From the NCBI RefSeq assembly GCF_002794255.1, contig NZ_PGGW01000020.1, positions 1 through 42,483 on the forward strand: 42,483 nt of DNA, written 5' to 3'. The DNA comes from Streptomyces carminius (GTDB taxonomy: Bacteria > Actinomycetota > Actinomycetes > Streptomycetales > Streptomycetaceae). The position numbers and the translations under genes are program-made. This document shows positions 1-9,231 of this stretch, piece by piece (position 1 is the first letter of the stretch; the number at the start of each line of letters is the position of its first letter). Under the pieces are notes generated by a model, which ran no database searches, was not told the origin of the DNA, and saw only the letters and a list, made by a program, of their open reading frames with translations.

Positions 1-3000
1 CGGCTGGAGCGGATGCGGCTGGCCGATCCGGCCTACGCCGGTGACCGGAGCGGTCCGCTGACCTGGGCGCTGCTGGTGGAGATCGCCGGGCGGTACGAGA
101 ACTGGCAGACCGGTCTGGCGGGCAGCCGGTCCGAGATCGTGGTGCTGCGTGAGCTGCTGGGCAAGGCGCTGAATCCGCGGGCCGGTGCCCCGGGGATGAC
201 GCTCACCGGGTTCATCGAGCAGTCCGCGGCCCTGGCCGAGCCCGCCGATCCGCTGCCCGCCGCCCTGGACCCGGCCGCCTGGGACGACGGCCCGCTCCCG
301 GGCGGGCAGAACGTCCAGCCCTCACCCGCCCAGCCTCTGCCCGCCCAGCCCTCGCAGGAGGAGCAGGCCGGTCCGTCCGGCACGCCCCGGGACGGGAGTG
401 ACCCGGCGCCGGTCTTCCCGGAGTCGGGAGCGTGGAACAGCCCCGGTGCCGACGGTGACAGTCCGATGGACACGGAGCAGGACGGCTCCGGAGTGCTGGA
501 CGCCTTCCTGGCCGGGGAAAGCCACGGCGATATCGGCATACCCGATCTGGACATGGACCTGGAGGACGCCCCGGCACCCGGCACCTCCCCCGGGGAAAGC
601 CCCGGCAGGACCTCTCAGGACTCGCCCGGACAGGAGCGACAGACGCCCGGGGAAGTTCCCGGCGGCCAGGGCGCGGGCTTTTTCCCGGAGCTCGACCAGG
701 AGGCACTCGGTCAGTTCCTGGCGTCGCTGGACGAGTTGTCGCCGGTGGACTTCTCCTGGGACGACATGACGGCGGGGGACCCGTCCACGGTCGGCGGGTC
801 CGGAACGACGGATCCCCAGCAGGCCGGCACGGTGGAGGCCGGCGGGGCCGTGCCCGCCACCGACCCCGTTTTCCCGGAGCTCGACCAGGAGGCGATCGGT
901 CAGTTCCTGGCGTCGCTGGACGAGTTGCCGCCGATGGACTTCCCCTGGGAGGACATGACGGCGGTTCCGCAGCCCACCGCCGAGCAGATACGACTCGAGC
1001 AGACACGACTGCTGAACGACACCGTGGGTGTGCAGGTGGGCGAGGAGGGCTTCGACCACTACCTGGCCATGCTGAAGGTGCTGGACGCCCTGCGGGCGTC
1101 GGATGCCGCGTTCTCGCAGGGGCCGATGGACTCCGCGACCCTGGCGAGGATGGCCCTCAGGATCTCCCACCTGGCCGACTGGTATCCGCTCACCGGGGAC
1201 GACTACAAGACGTTCTTCACCACCGTGTCCGAGGCCGTGGCGGCCGGCCGGGCGGACACCGTCGCGGCTGTGGCGGCGTTCCACCTCGACCGCTATCTGG
1301 GAGTGCTCTCGGGACCGGGCACCGTGCACACGGCCATCGGGCAGCTGCCGGGGCGTAACTGGGGAGGGTTGGACACCACCTTCCTCAACCCGGACTTCGT
1401 CGGCACCTTCCAGTGGGCAGCCCTACCGACCCTGGTGCCGGCGAAGTGGGCCGGCCGCCGCCCCTACGTGTTGGTGGCGGCCGGCGACCACCGGAGCATC
1501 ATGGTGACCGACATGCTGGGCGGCTCCCACCCGGTGGGGGCCGAGGAGCTGGCGGAGCTGCTCCGGCACGACCCGGCCATGCCGCCGGACGGCCCGGTGG
1601 TGTTCCTGGTGAGCCGCGCCGGGGCGGGCGGTCTGGAACTGCCCCGGTGGGTGGCCGACCGGCTGGGCGGCCAGGACCGCACCGTCTGGTCCACCGACGG
1701 GGAGCTGTTCTTCCACTGGGACCTGTGGACAGGGCATCAGTACGCGCTCCTCAACGACCGGGACCCGGGCAACGCCCCGGTGGGCAAGTGGATCCCCAGC
1801 AGGCCCGGTTACGTCCTGCCGCCGGGCACCGCGCCCGGGTACTTCCGCACGGTCGACGGCCGGGAGTACCCCGACAGCCGGCTGATGCGGTACACGCTGC
1901 TCACCCAGGACGGCGAGGACGTCCACGGCTGGGTCAGCATGACTCCACAGGACATGGCCATCCGGGAGCAGGACTACGCTCATCTGTCCGCGGTGCGGCA
2001 CTTCCGCCGCGTCTACGTCAACAAGGGGGACTTCCAGGCCGCCGTCCACCCGCTGGAGGGCCCGGATGTCGGATACTCGGTTGCCGGACACAGCAATGAG
2101 CAGGAGATCGCTCTGGTCCTGGACGACGGAAGCCAGGTCATCGTGAGCGGTGAGCAAGTCGGCGGAATCATGCGGCGCAGGCCGAGCTTCCGGCAACTGC
2201 CCGCCGACAAGACCGCACTCGCACTCTTCTGTCTGGTCGGAGCATCGGCCCCGAACAGTGATCCGCTGGTCGTCCCCGTCCACGGCCAGGCCATGGCCAA
2301 TGCCGCCGGAAAGGCGATGCGCGCCTCGAACTCGTCGATCGGTTCCAAGGGTCCGGTGGATACGACCCCGCCGACGCTGCAACTGCTCAGCCACGCCGAC
2401 GAGCCCGACGTGATGCCCCGGATGTTCCACCCCGAACCGACCGGCCCCGAGCTGCTGAGGCTGGCCGGTGAGCAGGCCGGACTGGGACATCTGCCGCCGG
2501 GCGAGCAGCAGGAGCGCGTCCTGCGCATGGTGCGCGCCATCAGCGAGATCTTCGGCATCCCGCCCCGGCCCCGGCTGCTGGAGGCGTTCGGAGTGCTGGA
2601 GCGCATGCGTCTGGCGGATCCCGGCTACGCGAACGGCGAGGACGGCCCTCTGACCTGGAAGCAGTTGCAGGAGATCGCCTTCATGTACGAGCTCCACCAG
2701 GCCGTGCCTTTCGACGGCAGACCACAGCCGGAGCTGATGCGGGAGATGCTGAGCAAGGCACTGGCACTGCCTGCCGACGCGCGTGGGACGACGCTCAGCC
2801 AGTTCCTCATGGACTCCGGTCACCTCCCGCTGTCCGCCGAACCGCTGCCCGCCGCTCTCGTCCCCGCCAACTGGCAGGACGGCCCGCTTCCGGCGGCGCC
2901 TCCCGCCGCTCCCCAGGGACAGCCGCCGGTGATGAACGGCGGCCGCGGGGCGGACGGCGGGAACGGGCGGCCCTCCGGAGAACCGGGTCCGGTCCGACCG

Positions 3001-3324
3001 TGGCCCGGACCGCGCCCGGACACCACCGGTCTGGACGGCCGGACGTGGTCGCGGATGCGGGAGTGGCTGCTCAGCCGTGGTGAGAGCGCGGACCAGCAAG
3101 TTTTCCGGGTCCTTGACCGCATCGTCCGGTACACCCGGAACCCGGGGCTGCGGCCCCCGGACCGCGCGGCTCTCCCGGCCCCGGTCCGTGAACTCCTCCT
3201 GCGGTGGCAGCGGAACGGCATCTGGCAGACGCTCGGGGAACGCCCGGACATCGGGGTGTACTTCCTCTGGCTCGACCAGCTCCCCGCCGGAGACCCGCCA
3301 CGGGAGGGCTCCGACGGTGCGTGA
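1..3324 (+). CDS. Giant 'lonely Cys'-type repeat protein, C-terminal part (5' end outside window)
   Basis: The reading frame is open at base 1, so the N-terminus lies upstream. A helical module (residues LERMRLADP...GPLTW... followed by PLPAAL.PA.W.DGPLP) occurs at about 1-300 and again at about 2590-2900, so the visible part spans one repeat unit of roughly 2.6 kb in a larger repetitive protein. Between the copies lie an acidic linker with a 31-residue duplication (682-774 and 871-963) and a large alpha/beta region. By my reading the 1107 residues contain a single cysteine (codon 2230-2232), which matches the Streptomyces 'lonely Cys' giant-protein family. The Cys lies 47 residues after a His in an AGHS context (codon 2089-2091), like the His-Cys dyad of CHAT/caspase-like peptidases. 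An upstream related subdomain has His (1489-1491) but Ser (1612-1614) at the Cys position. Exact function is unknown; the downstream neighbours suggest a T7SS substrate or processing factor. The family assignment is from memory of motif style. Confidence 0.75.
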   Translation, partial: RLERMRLADPAYAGDRSGPLTWALLVEIAGRYENWQTGLAGSRSEIVVLRELLGKALNPRAGAPGMTLTGFIEQSAALAEPADPLPAALDPAAWDDGPLPGGQNVQPSPAQPLPAQPSQEEQAGPSGTPRDGSDPAPVFPESGAWNSPGADGDSPMDTEQDGSGVLDAFLAGESHGDIGIPDLDMDLEDAPAPGTSPGESPGRTSQDSPGQERQTPGEVPGGQGAGFFPELDQEALGQFLASLDELSPVDFSWDDMTAGDPSTVGGSGTTDPQQAGTVEAGGAVPATDPVFPELDQEAIGQFLASLDELPPMDFPWEDMTAVPQPTAEQIRLEQTRLLNDTVGVQVGEEGFDHYLAMLKVLDALRASDAAFSQGPMDSATLARMALRISHLADWYPLTGDDYKTFFTTVSEAVAAGRADTVAAVAAFHLDRYLGVLSGPGTVHTAIGQLPGRNWGGLDTTFLNPDFVGTFQWAALPTLVPAKWAGRRPYVLVAAGDHRSIMVTDMLGGSHPVGAEELAELLRHDPAMPPDGPVVFLVSRAGAGGLELPRWVADRLGGQDRTVWSTDGELFFHWDLWTGHQYALLNDRDPGNAPVGKWIPSRPGYVLPPGTAPGYFRTVDGREYPDSRLMRYTLLTQDGEDVHGWVSMTPQDMAIREQDYAHLSAVRHFRRVYVNKGDFQAAVHPLEGPDVGYSVAGHSNEQEIALVLDDGSQVIVSGEQVGGIMRRRPSFRQLPADKTALALFCLVGASAPNSDPLVVPVHGQAMANAAGKAMRASNSSIGSKGPVDTTPPTLQLLSHADEPDVMPRMFHPEPTGPELLRLAGEQAGLGHLPPGEQQERVLRMVRAISEIFGIPPRPRLLEAFGVLERMRLADPGYANGEDGPLTWKQLQEIAFMYELHQAVPFDGRPQPELMREMLSKALALPADARGTTLSQFLMDSGHLPLSAEPLPAALVPANWQDGPLPAAPPAAPQGQPPVMNGGRGADGGNGRPSGEPGPVRPWPGPRPDTTGLDGRTWSRMREWLLSRGESADQQVFRVLDRIVRYTRNPGLRPPDRAALPAPVRELLLRWQRNGIWQTLGERPDIGVYFLWLDQLPAGDPPREGSDGA
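682..963 (+). repeat. Duplicated 31-codon acidic motif inside the lonely-Cys gene
   Basis: Two in-frame copies, 682-774 and 871-963 (93 nt each), encode FPELDQEA.GQFLASLDEL followed by a DF.W.DMTA tail. They are separated by a Gly/Thr-rich spacer of 32 codons. The conserved amphipathic, acidic pattern suggests a short helical docking or interaction motif in an otherwise disordered linker. Seen directly; role inferred. Confidence 0.85.
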
Positions 3325-3431
3325 GACCACGTTCGTGCCGCCGGGGGCGCGAGGCCGCTCCGCACCGGTGAGTACCCGCCCGTTGCCGTGTCCGGAGAAG
3401 AGCCGGTGAACCAGGAAGCAAGGAGTACGGC

Positions 3432-4139
3432 ATGAGCGACGCCAACGTCGGCCCGGCGGCCCAAGGGCCGCTGGATCCGGTATCCGGGCAGGAGCCGTCC
3501 GGGGACCCGCAGGCCGAGGAACGGATCCTGCCTCCGCCGCACATTCTCGCGGCGGCCCGGGCCGTCCCCGGGGAGCCGGTCTTCGTCGTCGATCCCGCCT
3601 GGTCGGGACAGGGCGCTCCGCCGCAGTGGTCGGTACTCGGCTGGTGGCGCAGCGACGAACGGGGCGAGATCACGGGCTGGGAGGACAACGACGAGTACCG
3701 GCCGTCCCCGTGGTCGCTGGGCTGGCCTCGGCCCGCCGACGAGGCCGACGCCGCGGCCCAGTTGGCCGTGACCGGCTACGGACCCATGGCGGACGTGCCG
3801 CGTGCGCTGGCCGCCGTCGACGAGGTCGCCGTCATCCTGGAGGACGACGGCACAACGGCGCTCGCCACCGTCCCGGACGGGACCACCGCCGTTCCGGTCT
3901 TCACCGTGCCGCCCCGCCAGGCCGCCGCCGATCCGGCCGGCGCCGACCTGCCCGCCCACCGGACGGTGCCCGTGGCGGACCTGCCCGGCGTGGTGGGGGA
4001 GCGGCCGCTGCTGTACCTCAGCACCACCGCCCCGGTGAGCGTTGTGGTCGAGGTGGACGAGGTGCTGGCCGGGGACGGCGGGCAGGCGGTGCCCACTGCG
4101 GCGGACACCCCGGCGTCCCGGCAGGCAGCCGGGACATGA
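3432..4139 (+). CDS. Type VII secretion system-associated protein (copy 1)
   Basis: A 235-residue soluble protein with no signal peptide, membrane segment or cysteine. It shares with the protein at 4689-5777 the core DP.WSG.G.PP.W, then EYRPSP..LGWP.P.DE.D.A.QLA.TGYGP, followed by a beta-rich C-terminal half ending in LYL....PVSV. In actinomycetes this architecture is usually annotated as T7SS-associated (SseB-like), and the flanking giant effector-like gene agrees. The ATG start is set by an AAGGAG ribosome site at 3420-3425 with six-base spacing. It begins 107 bases after the lonely-Cys gene and is probably cotranscribed with it. No catalytic motif is visible, and the biochemical role is unknown; a chaperone or adaptor for the large neighbours is an inference. 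Confidence 0.75.
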   Translation: MSDANVGPAAQGPLDPVSGQEPSGDPQAEERILPPPHILAAARAVPGEPVFVVDPAWSGQGAPPQWSVLGWWRSDERGEITGWEDNDEYRPSPWSLGWPRPADEADAAAQLAVTGYGPMADVPRALAAVDEVAVILEDDGTTALATVPDGTTAVPVFTVPPRQAAADPAGADLPAHRTVPVADLPGVVGERPLLYLSTTAPVSVVVEVDEVLAGDGGQAVPTAADTPASRQAAGT

Positions 4140-4688
4140 ACCGGCCGAGTACGCCCCGTGGCCGCCCGTGGGCGGTGCGTACGGGAGCACGGGGCGTGCT
4201 GCACGGGTCCGGAAGGCGTGGCTAAGATGTCTGCGCAGTGGGGCCTCGATGCGGGGTCCGGCCCGGAGCGGGCCGGTGCCCGGCACAGTTCACCCGACCG
4301 GCCGCGGACGGCACTCCGCCGGCCGGGAGCCGTGAGCGGCATCGACGGCCGGGTCGTCAGTGACGGTCCTTCGCCACGCCCGCGTGGCGCGGCAGGGGAC
4401 CGGGCACGGCCGGTGCGTCCGTGGGCGGACGTGAACCGGTCGGCGGGCGCCGACGTGGCATTTCACGGACAGCGCCGCAACCGCAGGAGAACACCGCAAC
4501 ACGGCACCCGCCGCCGCCCGGGCGCGTACTCGCCTTCCCCGTTCACCGGCCACCGGTCTCTCCCCGTCGCACCGCATCCGCGTGTGACGCCGGGCAAGGG
4601 CCGCGGAACCGGTCCACCGGAACAGTGAGCACGTCGTCGTGAGGGCGGTGGACCGGGTGAGCGACCCACCACTGAGCTGAGGACGACG
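4140..4688 (+). other. Long structured intergenic region between the two T7SS-associated genes
   Basis: I find no convincing gene in these 549 bases. There are three compact perfect hairpins: 4162-4175 (6-bp arms), 4186-4200 (6-bp arms) and 4258-4276 (8-bp arms). They may end the upstream transcript. A TAAGAT hexamer at 4223-4228 could be a -10 element but has no good -35. GAGTAC occurs at 4147-4152 and, inverted, at 4526-4531. The ribosome site for the next gene (GAGGACG) directly precedes 4689. Confidence 0.5.
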
Positions 4689-5777
4689 ATGAGCGAGAGC
4701 ACCACCGGCGACAGCGCCGTTCCCGAGGCGGGGTCCGGCCCGGCGGCGGACGAGAGCGGCGCGGGCACCCCCGAAGCCCCCGAAGAAACCCCCGACTCCC
4801 GGATCGCCGGTGCCGACGAGAACACCCCGCCCGTTCCCGACGAGATCCGCGAGGCGGCCAGGCTCGCCCCCGACCACTGGCTGGGCATGGTCGATCCCAC
4901 CTGGTCGGGCGAGGGCGAGCCGCCGGAGTGGGCGACGGTCGGCCGCTGGCGCTCCAGCCCCGAGGGCGAGATCGTCGAGTGGCAGGACAACCCCGAGTAC
5001 CGTCCCTCCCCCCGCGCCCTCGGCTGGCCCGAGCCGGAGGACGAGGTGGACCAGGCCGTGCAGCTGGCCGCCACCGGCTACGGCCCCGGTGAGGCGGTGA
5101 CCAGGGAACTGGCCGACTACGAGGTGGCGGTCCTCACCGCTCCCGGCGGCGGCCCGCTGTCGGTCGTGACACCCGACGGCGCGGCGGCCGTCCCGCTCTA
5201 CACCTCGCCGGTGTACCTGCACACCTCCGGCCGCTTCGGCTTCGAACTGATGCGGGTCGACAAGGAGTTCCTGGACCAGGTGCCCGAAGGCCACCTGCTG
5301 TACCTCAACCCCTCCGGTCCGGTCTCCATGACCCTGGAGACCGGACCGGTGCGCGAGGCCGTCGAGGGCACCGGAAGCCCTGAAAGCGCCGAGGAAGCCG
5401 ACGACGAGACCGACGAGGAGTCCGCCGAGGAGACCGGCGAGGAGTCCGGCGAGGGAACTGACGAGCAGCCCGCCGGGAAGCCCGAGGAGACCGGCGACCC
5501 GGCCGGGGAGGAGAGCCCGGCACCCGCCGCGGCTCCCGTCCCGATGGTCACCACCAGCTCCGACATCCCCGTCGCCCCCGGCTCCGGCGCGCCCGACCGC
5601 GACAGCGCGGGCGAGGCCGAGGCCGGCGCGGGCGCGGACGCCGACGGCACCGGCGCGGAAACCGCCGGTGCCTCCGGAGGCGGGGACGGTGAGGACGGCG
5701 AGGGCGAGGTTCTGGACGCGGCGGCCCAGGCACAGCGCATCCTCAGTGGCGACACCTCACAGGAGCGCAAGGCGTGA
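4689..5777 (+). CDS. Type VII secretion system-associated protein (copy 2) with acidic tail
   Basis: A 362-residue paralogue of the 3432-4139 product. A disordered acidic N-terminus (about 45 residues) precedes the shared core [13 protein letters not shown] and [16 protein letters not shown]. The SseB-like beta-rich part ends with [11 protein letters not shown] near residue 215. About 145 residues of Glu/Asp/Ala/Gly-rich low-complexity tail follow, which its paralogue lacks; runs of EE.GEES.E type dominate. It overlaps the next gene by GTGA (5774-5777), so the two are translationally coupled. A GAGGACGACG ribosome site precedes the ATG. No enzyme motif is seen. The tail may bind a basic partner or be a spacer (inference). 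Confidence 0.75.
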   Translation: MSESTTGDSAVPEAGSGPAADESGAGTPEAPEETPDSRIAGADENTPPVPDEIREAARLAPDHWLGMVDPTWSGEGEPPEWATVGRWRSSPEGEIVEWQDNPEYRPSPRALGWPEPEDEVDQAVQLAATGYGPGEAVTRELADYEVAVLTAPGGGPLSVVTPDGAAAVPLYTSPVYLHTSGRFGFELMRVDKEFLDQVPEGHLLYLNPSGPVSMTLETGPVREAVEGTGSPESAEEADDETDEESAEETGEESGEGTDEQPAGKPEETGDPAGEESPAPAAAPVPMVTTSSDIPVAPGSGAPDRDSAGEAEAGAGADADGTGAETAGASGGGDGEDGEGEVLDAAAQAQRILSGDTSQERKA

Positions 5778-8659
5778 GCCGCTGGCCATCGGTCTTCTCG
5801 CGCAGGAGCGGCAGGTCCGGTCCGTCGCGCGGCACCTCCCCGGCGGACGGCGGCTCACGGGAGGAACCCGCGCCGCCACTGGTGGAGGAGGTCGACGGCG
5901 TCCTGCTCCTGCGCTCCGTCGACGACGACTTCCCCTCGCTGGCCGAACTGGCCGAGGTCGCCCGTGCCGTCCGTGCCGACGGCGACGGTGGCGACGGTGG
6001 CGAGGGTGGCGAGGGGGACACCGCGACCGTGCTGGTCGGCGCGCCCCCGCAGGACGGGGACGGCGACGCCGGCCACTGGGGGCGGCTCGCCTCCCTGCTG
6101 GACACCCTGCGGGAGAAGGGCACCACCCGGGTGCGCCTGGTGCTCTCCGGCGCCGGGCACGACCGCCCCGGGGCGCCGAGTGTGGCCCGCCGTATCTCCG
6201 ACGCGTGGGAGATGGAGGTCATCGCCCCGGACGGGGCCGTGCTCATCACCCCCGGAGGGGTGCTGTTCGTGCAGGACGCCCCCCGGCCCGGCGGGGGCGG
6301 CTGGTGGCACTTCACCCCCGGCGCGGGGCCCCGGCTGCTGGGCCTGCGCACCCCGGTGCCCGGCTGGCAGGACGCCTTCACCCGCCTGCCCGAGCGGACG
6401 TCGGGCGGCTGCGTGGTGCATCCGATCCCGGCCGGGGTGGCCGTACGCCCGGCCGAGGCTCCCCAGCCGGGCACCGGCGACCTGCCCTTCGCGGTGCCCG
6501 TCCACCCCCGGCGGCCCGTGGTGCTGGTCGGTGCCCCCTACGCGGAGGACGTGGCGGCCGAGGAGGTGGCGGCGGTGCTGGCGGCCCTGCCCGTCGCACA
6601 GCGCTCCCAGGTCCGGCTGGTCCCCGGAGGACGGCGCGACCTGCTGCGGCTGGGCCAGTCGGTCGCCGACATGCTCGGCGGCGAGATCGAGGTCCTCACC
6701 GGGCTTCCGCTGGCCACCGGCGAGGCGGTGGCCGGAGGCAGGGTCCGCCCGACCCTGATCGGCGCCGGCGGGGAGCTGACCTGGCAGCCGCTGGTGACGG
6801 CCGTGGTGTGCGCCCCGGCCGGCGCCGACGGCCGTCCGCCCGCGCCCCGGCCGTTGCACAGCGAATCGCCCCTGCCCGGTGTTCCGCTCACGGAGGAGGG
6901 CACCGTGCTGCTGACCGACCGCTGGGCGGCGGCGCCGACCCGGGCCGGTGTGGCGGTGTTCCCCGTCGGCGCGCCGCCACCGCCGGTGGCCGCGCGCACG
7001 GTGGACCCCGACAGCCTCACCGTCGAACTCGGCGTACGGGGCGAACCTCTGGACGACTCCCTGCTTCCGGCCCTGGCCCGGCTGCTGACCGACCTGGGTC
7101 CCCAACTGCGTGCCAGGGCGACCCTGGTGGTGTGCGGACAGCTGATCATGGGGGAGACGGCGCTGCGCGAACTGGCGGCCCGGCACCGGGTGGCCGGCAT
7201 CCGCTACATCACGCATCTCGCCTTCCCCGAGCCGGATCCGGCCGCCCCGGCGGTTGCTCCGGCCCCTCCGGCCCCGATGCCGACCCAGAGCGCCACGCGG
7301 ACCGGTCCGCCGACGCCTTCGCGTACCGACGGGCAGTCCGCGGTGCAGACGGCGGAACGGACCGGACATGGCGGGCGGGACGGCGCGGTGCAGCAGGAGG
7401 AGGCGGCTCCACCGGTGAACGCCGCCACCGTCTCCTCCGCTCTCTCCGTCCCTCCCACCATGTCCTCTTCGGCCCCCACGGAGGTCGCCGGAACCGGAGC
7501 GGAGAAACCGCCGGCGAGGGGGAGCGCGCCGGTACGGTCCACGGCGCGGCCGGACTCCGGCGCGGCGACGGCCCCCTCGGCGCCCGCAGGGCCCGTCGTG
7601 TCCACCGAGCCCGCCTCCGCGCGGAGGACCGCGGCACGTACAGAAGGGCCGGACGCGCCCGCTGCGGACCCCGTGCCGGCACCCGAGCCCGAGCCGGAGC
7701 CGGAGCCGGTACCCGAGCCGGAGCCGGTACCCGAGCCGGAGCCGGTACCCGAGCCCGAGCCGGCACCCGAGCCCGAGCCGGCACCCGAGCCGGAGCCGGT
7801 ACCCGAGCCCCGGCCCGACTCCGTCCCCGAGTACGGCTCCACCCCACCGGCCCACCCGTCCGGGACGGCCCCCCGGCCGGCCGTCCCGGCCATGTCCGCC
7901 CCGCTCGCCCCCGGACATGTCAGCAGTGCCGCCGAGCGCGCCGCCTTCCGCGCGCTGGCCGCCGGGGAGTGGGAGCGGCACAGCGCCGCCGTGACCCGGT
8001 GGCTGACCCGGATGCCCGCGCTGCGCGGTCTGGAGCTGGAGGCGGCCCGGGAGGACCTGATGGCCGTCCACGCCTACCTGACCGCCGAGGAGGACACGGC
8101 ACTGCACCACGACGCGCTGGTCCGTGAGCTGCGCACCGGTGAGGAGCGCCTGCTGCCGTACGCCGCGTGCCTGGCGTCGGCACTGCGCAGGCTGCCCTCC
8201 TACCGGGGTGTGGTGGTCCGGGGCGCGGACGCTCGCGGCCACGACCCGGACCAGGGCGCCCTGCTGGTGGAACCGGGCCCGGTCAGCGCGCTGGTGCTGC
8301 CCCGGAAGCAGCCCGACGGCCCCCCGGTGCGGTATGCCATCTGGTCGGTGACCGGTCGCAGGGTGCGGCAGCTGCTGGACACCGGCGGCGGGGCGCCGCA
8401 GCCGCAGGAGGAGATCGTCTTCACCCCGGGGACGGGGTTCCGTGTGCTGGACACCCGGGAGCTGCGCGGCTCGCGGGTGGTCCTGCTGCGGGAGCTGCCC
8501 GGTACCGCGGCCACCTGGATGGACAGCGTCGAGGAACTCAGCGCGCTGGACCGCTCGGCACTGGCCCGGCTGGAGAAGGCGCTGGAGGGGGAGGCCGACG
8601 ACGGGCGGGGCCCGCACTGGCCGCGGCGCTGCACCGGACCGGTGGGTCCGGTCGCATGA
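5774..8659 (+). CDS. Large T7SS-locus protein: degenerate Rossmann-like repeats, Pro-Glu stalk, ART-like domain
   Basis: A 961-residue protein starting at a GTG that overlaps the upstream stop. Residues about 119-160, 277-315 and 445-485 are three similar beta-alpha units (for example VRLVLSGAG...ARRI) resembling the LVSRAG...VADRLG unit of the lonely-Cys protein upstream. Residues about 636-680 are (EPEP/VPEP) repeats, a rigid stalk. The C-terminal domain (about 715-955) has Arg811 in an YRG context, a Ser858 (W-S-V-T) and Gln878-Glu879-Glu880 followed by IVF.PGT.FRVL. That order matches the R-S-QxE signature of ADP-ribosyltransferases. No signal peptide or clear membrane span is present. 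ART activity is an inference from motif order; the middle site deviates from canonical STS. It could also be an inactive ART fold. Confidence 0.65.
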   Translation: MSRWPSVFSRRSGRSGPSRGTSPADGGSREEPAPPLVEEVDGVLLLRSVDDDFPSLAELAEVARAVRADGDGGDGGEGGEGDTATVLVGAPPQDGDGDAGHWGRLASLLDTLREKGTTRVRLVLSGAGHDRPGAPSVARRISDAWEMEVIAPDGAVLITPGGVLFVQDAPRPGGGGWWHFTPGAGPRLLGLRTPVPGWQDAFTRLPERTSGGCVVHPIPAGVAVRPAEAPQPGTGDLPFAVPVHPRRPVVLVGAPYAEDVAAEEVAAVLAALPVAQRSQVRLVPGGRRDLLRLGQSVADMLGGEIEVLTGLPLATGEAVAGGRVRPTLIGAGGELTWQPLVTAVVCAPAGADGRPPAPRPLHSESPLPGVPLTEEGTVLLTDRWAAAPTRAGVAVFPVGAPPPPVAARTVDPDSLTVELGVRGEPLDDSLLPALARLLTDLGPQLRARATLVVCGQLIMGETALRELAARHRVAGIRYITHLAFPEPDPAAPAVAPAPPAPMPTQSATRTGPPTPSRTDGQSAVQTAERTGHGGRDGAVQQEEAAPPVNAATVSSALSVPPTMSSSAPTEVAGTGAEKPPARGSAPVRSTARPDSGAATAPSAPAGPVVSTEPASARRTAARTEGPDAPAADPVPAPEPEPEPEPVPEPEPVPEPEPVPEPEPAPEPEPAPEPEPVPEPRPDSVPEYGSTPPAHPSGTAPRPAVPAMSAPLAPGHVSSAAERAAFRALAAGEWERHSAAVTRWLTRMPALRGLELEAAREDLMAVHAYLTAEEDTALHHDALVRELRTGEERLLPYAACLASALRRLPSYRGVVVRGADARGHDPDQGALLVEPGPVSALVLPRKQPDGPPVRYAIWSVTGRRVRQLLDTGGGAPQPQEEIVFTPGTGFRVLDTRELRGSRVVLLRELPGTAATWMDSVEELSALDRSALARLEKALEGEADDGRGPHWPRRCTGPVGPVA
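7681..7810 (+). repeat. Pro-Glu-Pro (PEP) coding repeat
   Basis: Tandem in-frame units of gagccggagccggtacc type encode alternating EPEP, VPEP and APEP hexads, about 43 codons in all, inside the 961-aa gene. Such repeats form extended rigid stalks in other proteins, for example TonB-like linkers. Here the stalk separates the Rossmann-like repeats from the C-terminal ART-like domain. The DNA is likely to vary in copy number by slippage. Confidence 0.9.
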
Positions 8660-9231
8660 GGCCGGTGCCGCCGCCGGCGTAGAGGGCCACCGACAGCGAG
8701 GACGAGGAGAGGACACTGATGCCGGAACAGCGTCGGCCTCAGAACGGAACGTCCATCCGCCCTGCGGACACCGGGGACGGCCCGCAGCCCCGCGCGGGTG
8801 TCCGCGGGGCGGTTGCGCCGCCGGCGGGACCGTGCGCGGACGCATGGTGGTCCGGCAAGGCGGACGGCACGCCGGTGAAGAACCTGGTCCCGCACCGGCA
8901 ACTCCGGCCGGACCTGGACGCGGGGGTGAGTACTCCCCCCTGCCGCCGGCCACCGGTGGGCCGCCGTACGCCGTTTCAGCCGGTGGCCCGGCGCGGTGAA
9001 CCCGCGGGATCGGTTCGTGATCCTGCTGTGTGGGTTTCCCGGGACCGCCGCCCGCGGGACTTCCGGAGACAGCCGGACGGGTCCGCCCGTCCGGTCCGGC
9101 CCGGAGAAGGGCCCGGACACGGCCTTCTCCGGCGTATGCCCGTGGTGCCCGGTTCCGGGGAAAGCCGTCTCCCGGACAGTCGGGAGACGGAGTACTGCCG
9201 ACAGAGCGAGAGCTCCTAAGGAGAACGATTG
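8660..9231 (+). promoter_or_regulatory. Long structured leader with three consecutive hairpins before the lectin gene
   Basis: A 572-base gap. Just upstream of the lectin gene lie three perfect stem-loops in series: 9073-9094 (9-bp arms, 4-nt loop), 9101-9132 (10-bp arms, 12-nt loop) and 9165-9190 (9-bp arms, 8-nt loop). They are followed by an AAGGAG ribosome site at 9218-9223. A GAGTACTC palindrome within a G-run/C-run context sits at 8923-8940. The upstream part could encode a small protein from 8719, but its codon usage degrades, so I do not call it. The hairpins may be a terminator for the 961-aa gene, an attenuator, or a structured 5' leader. Confidence 0.5.

Noticed and set aside
4158..4628. 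156-codon frame between the T7SS-associated paralogues
   Set aside because: Composition is that of a random GC-rich frame, and the stretch contains hairpins.
5668..8127. 819-codon open frame overlapping the 961-aa gene on the same strand
   Set aside because: The product is Arg/Gly/Ala/Pro-rich without motifs, as expected for an out-of-frame reading of GC-rich coding DNA; the overlapping 5774 frame has coherent domains.
8719..9219. 166-codon + strand frame with a GAGAGGA ribosome-like site
   Set aside because: The early part has plausible codon bias, but the rest is Arg/Pro-rich, runs through three hairpins and has no motif; at most a short leader peptide.
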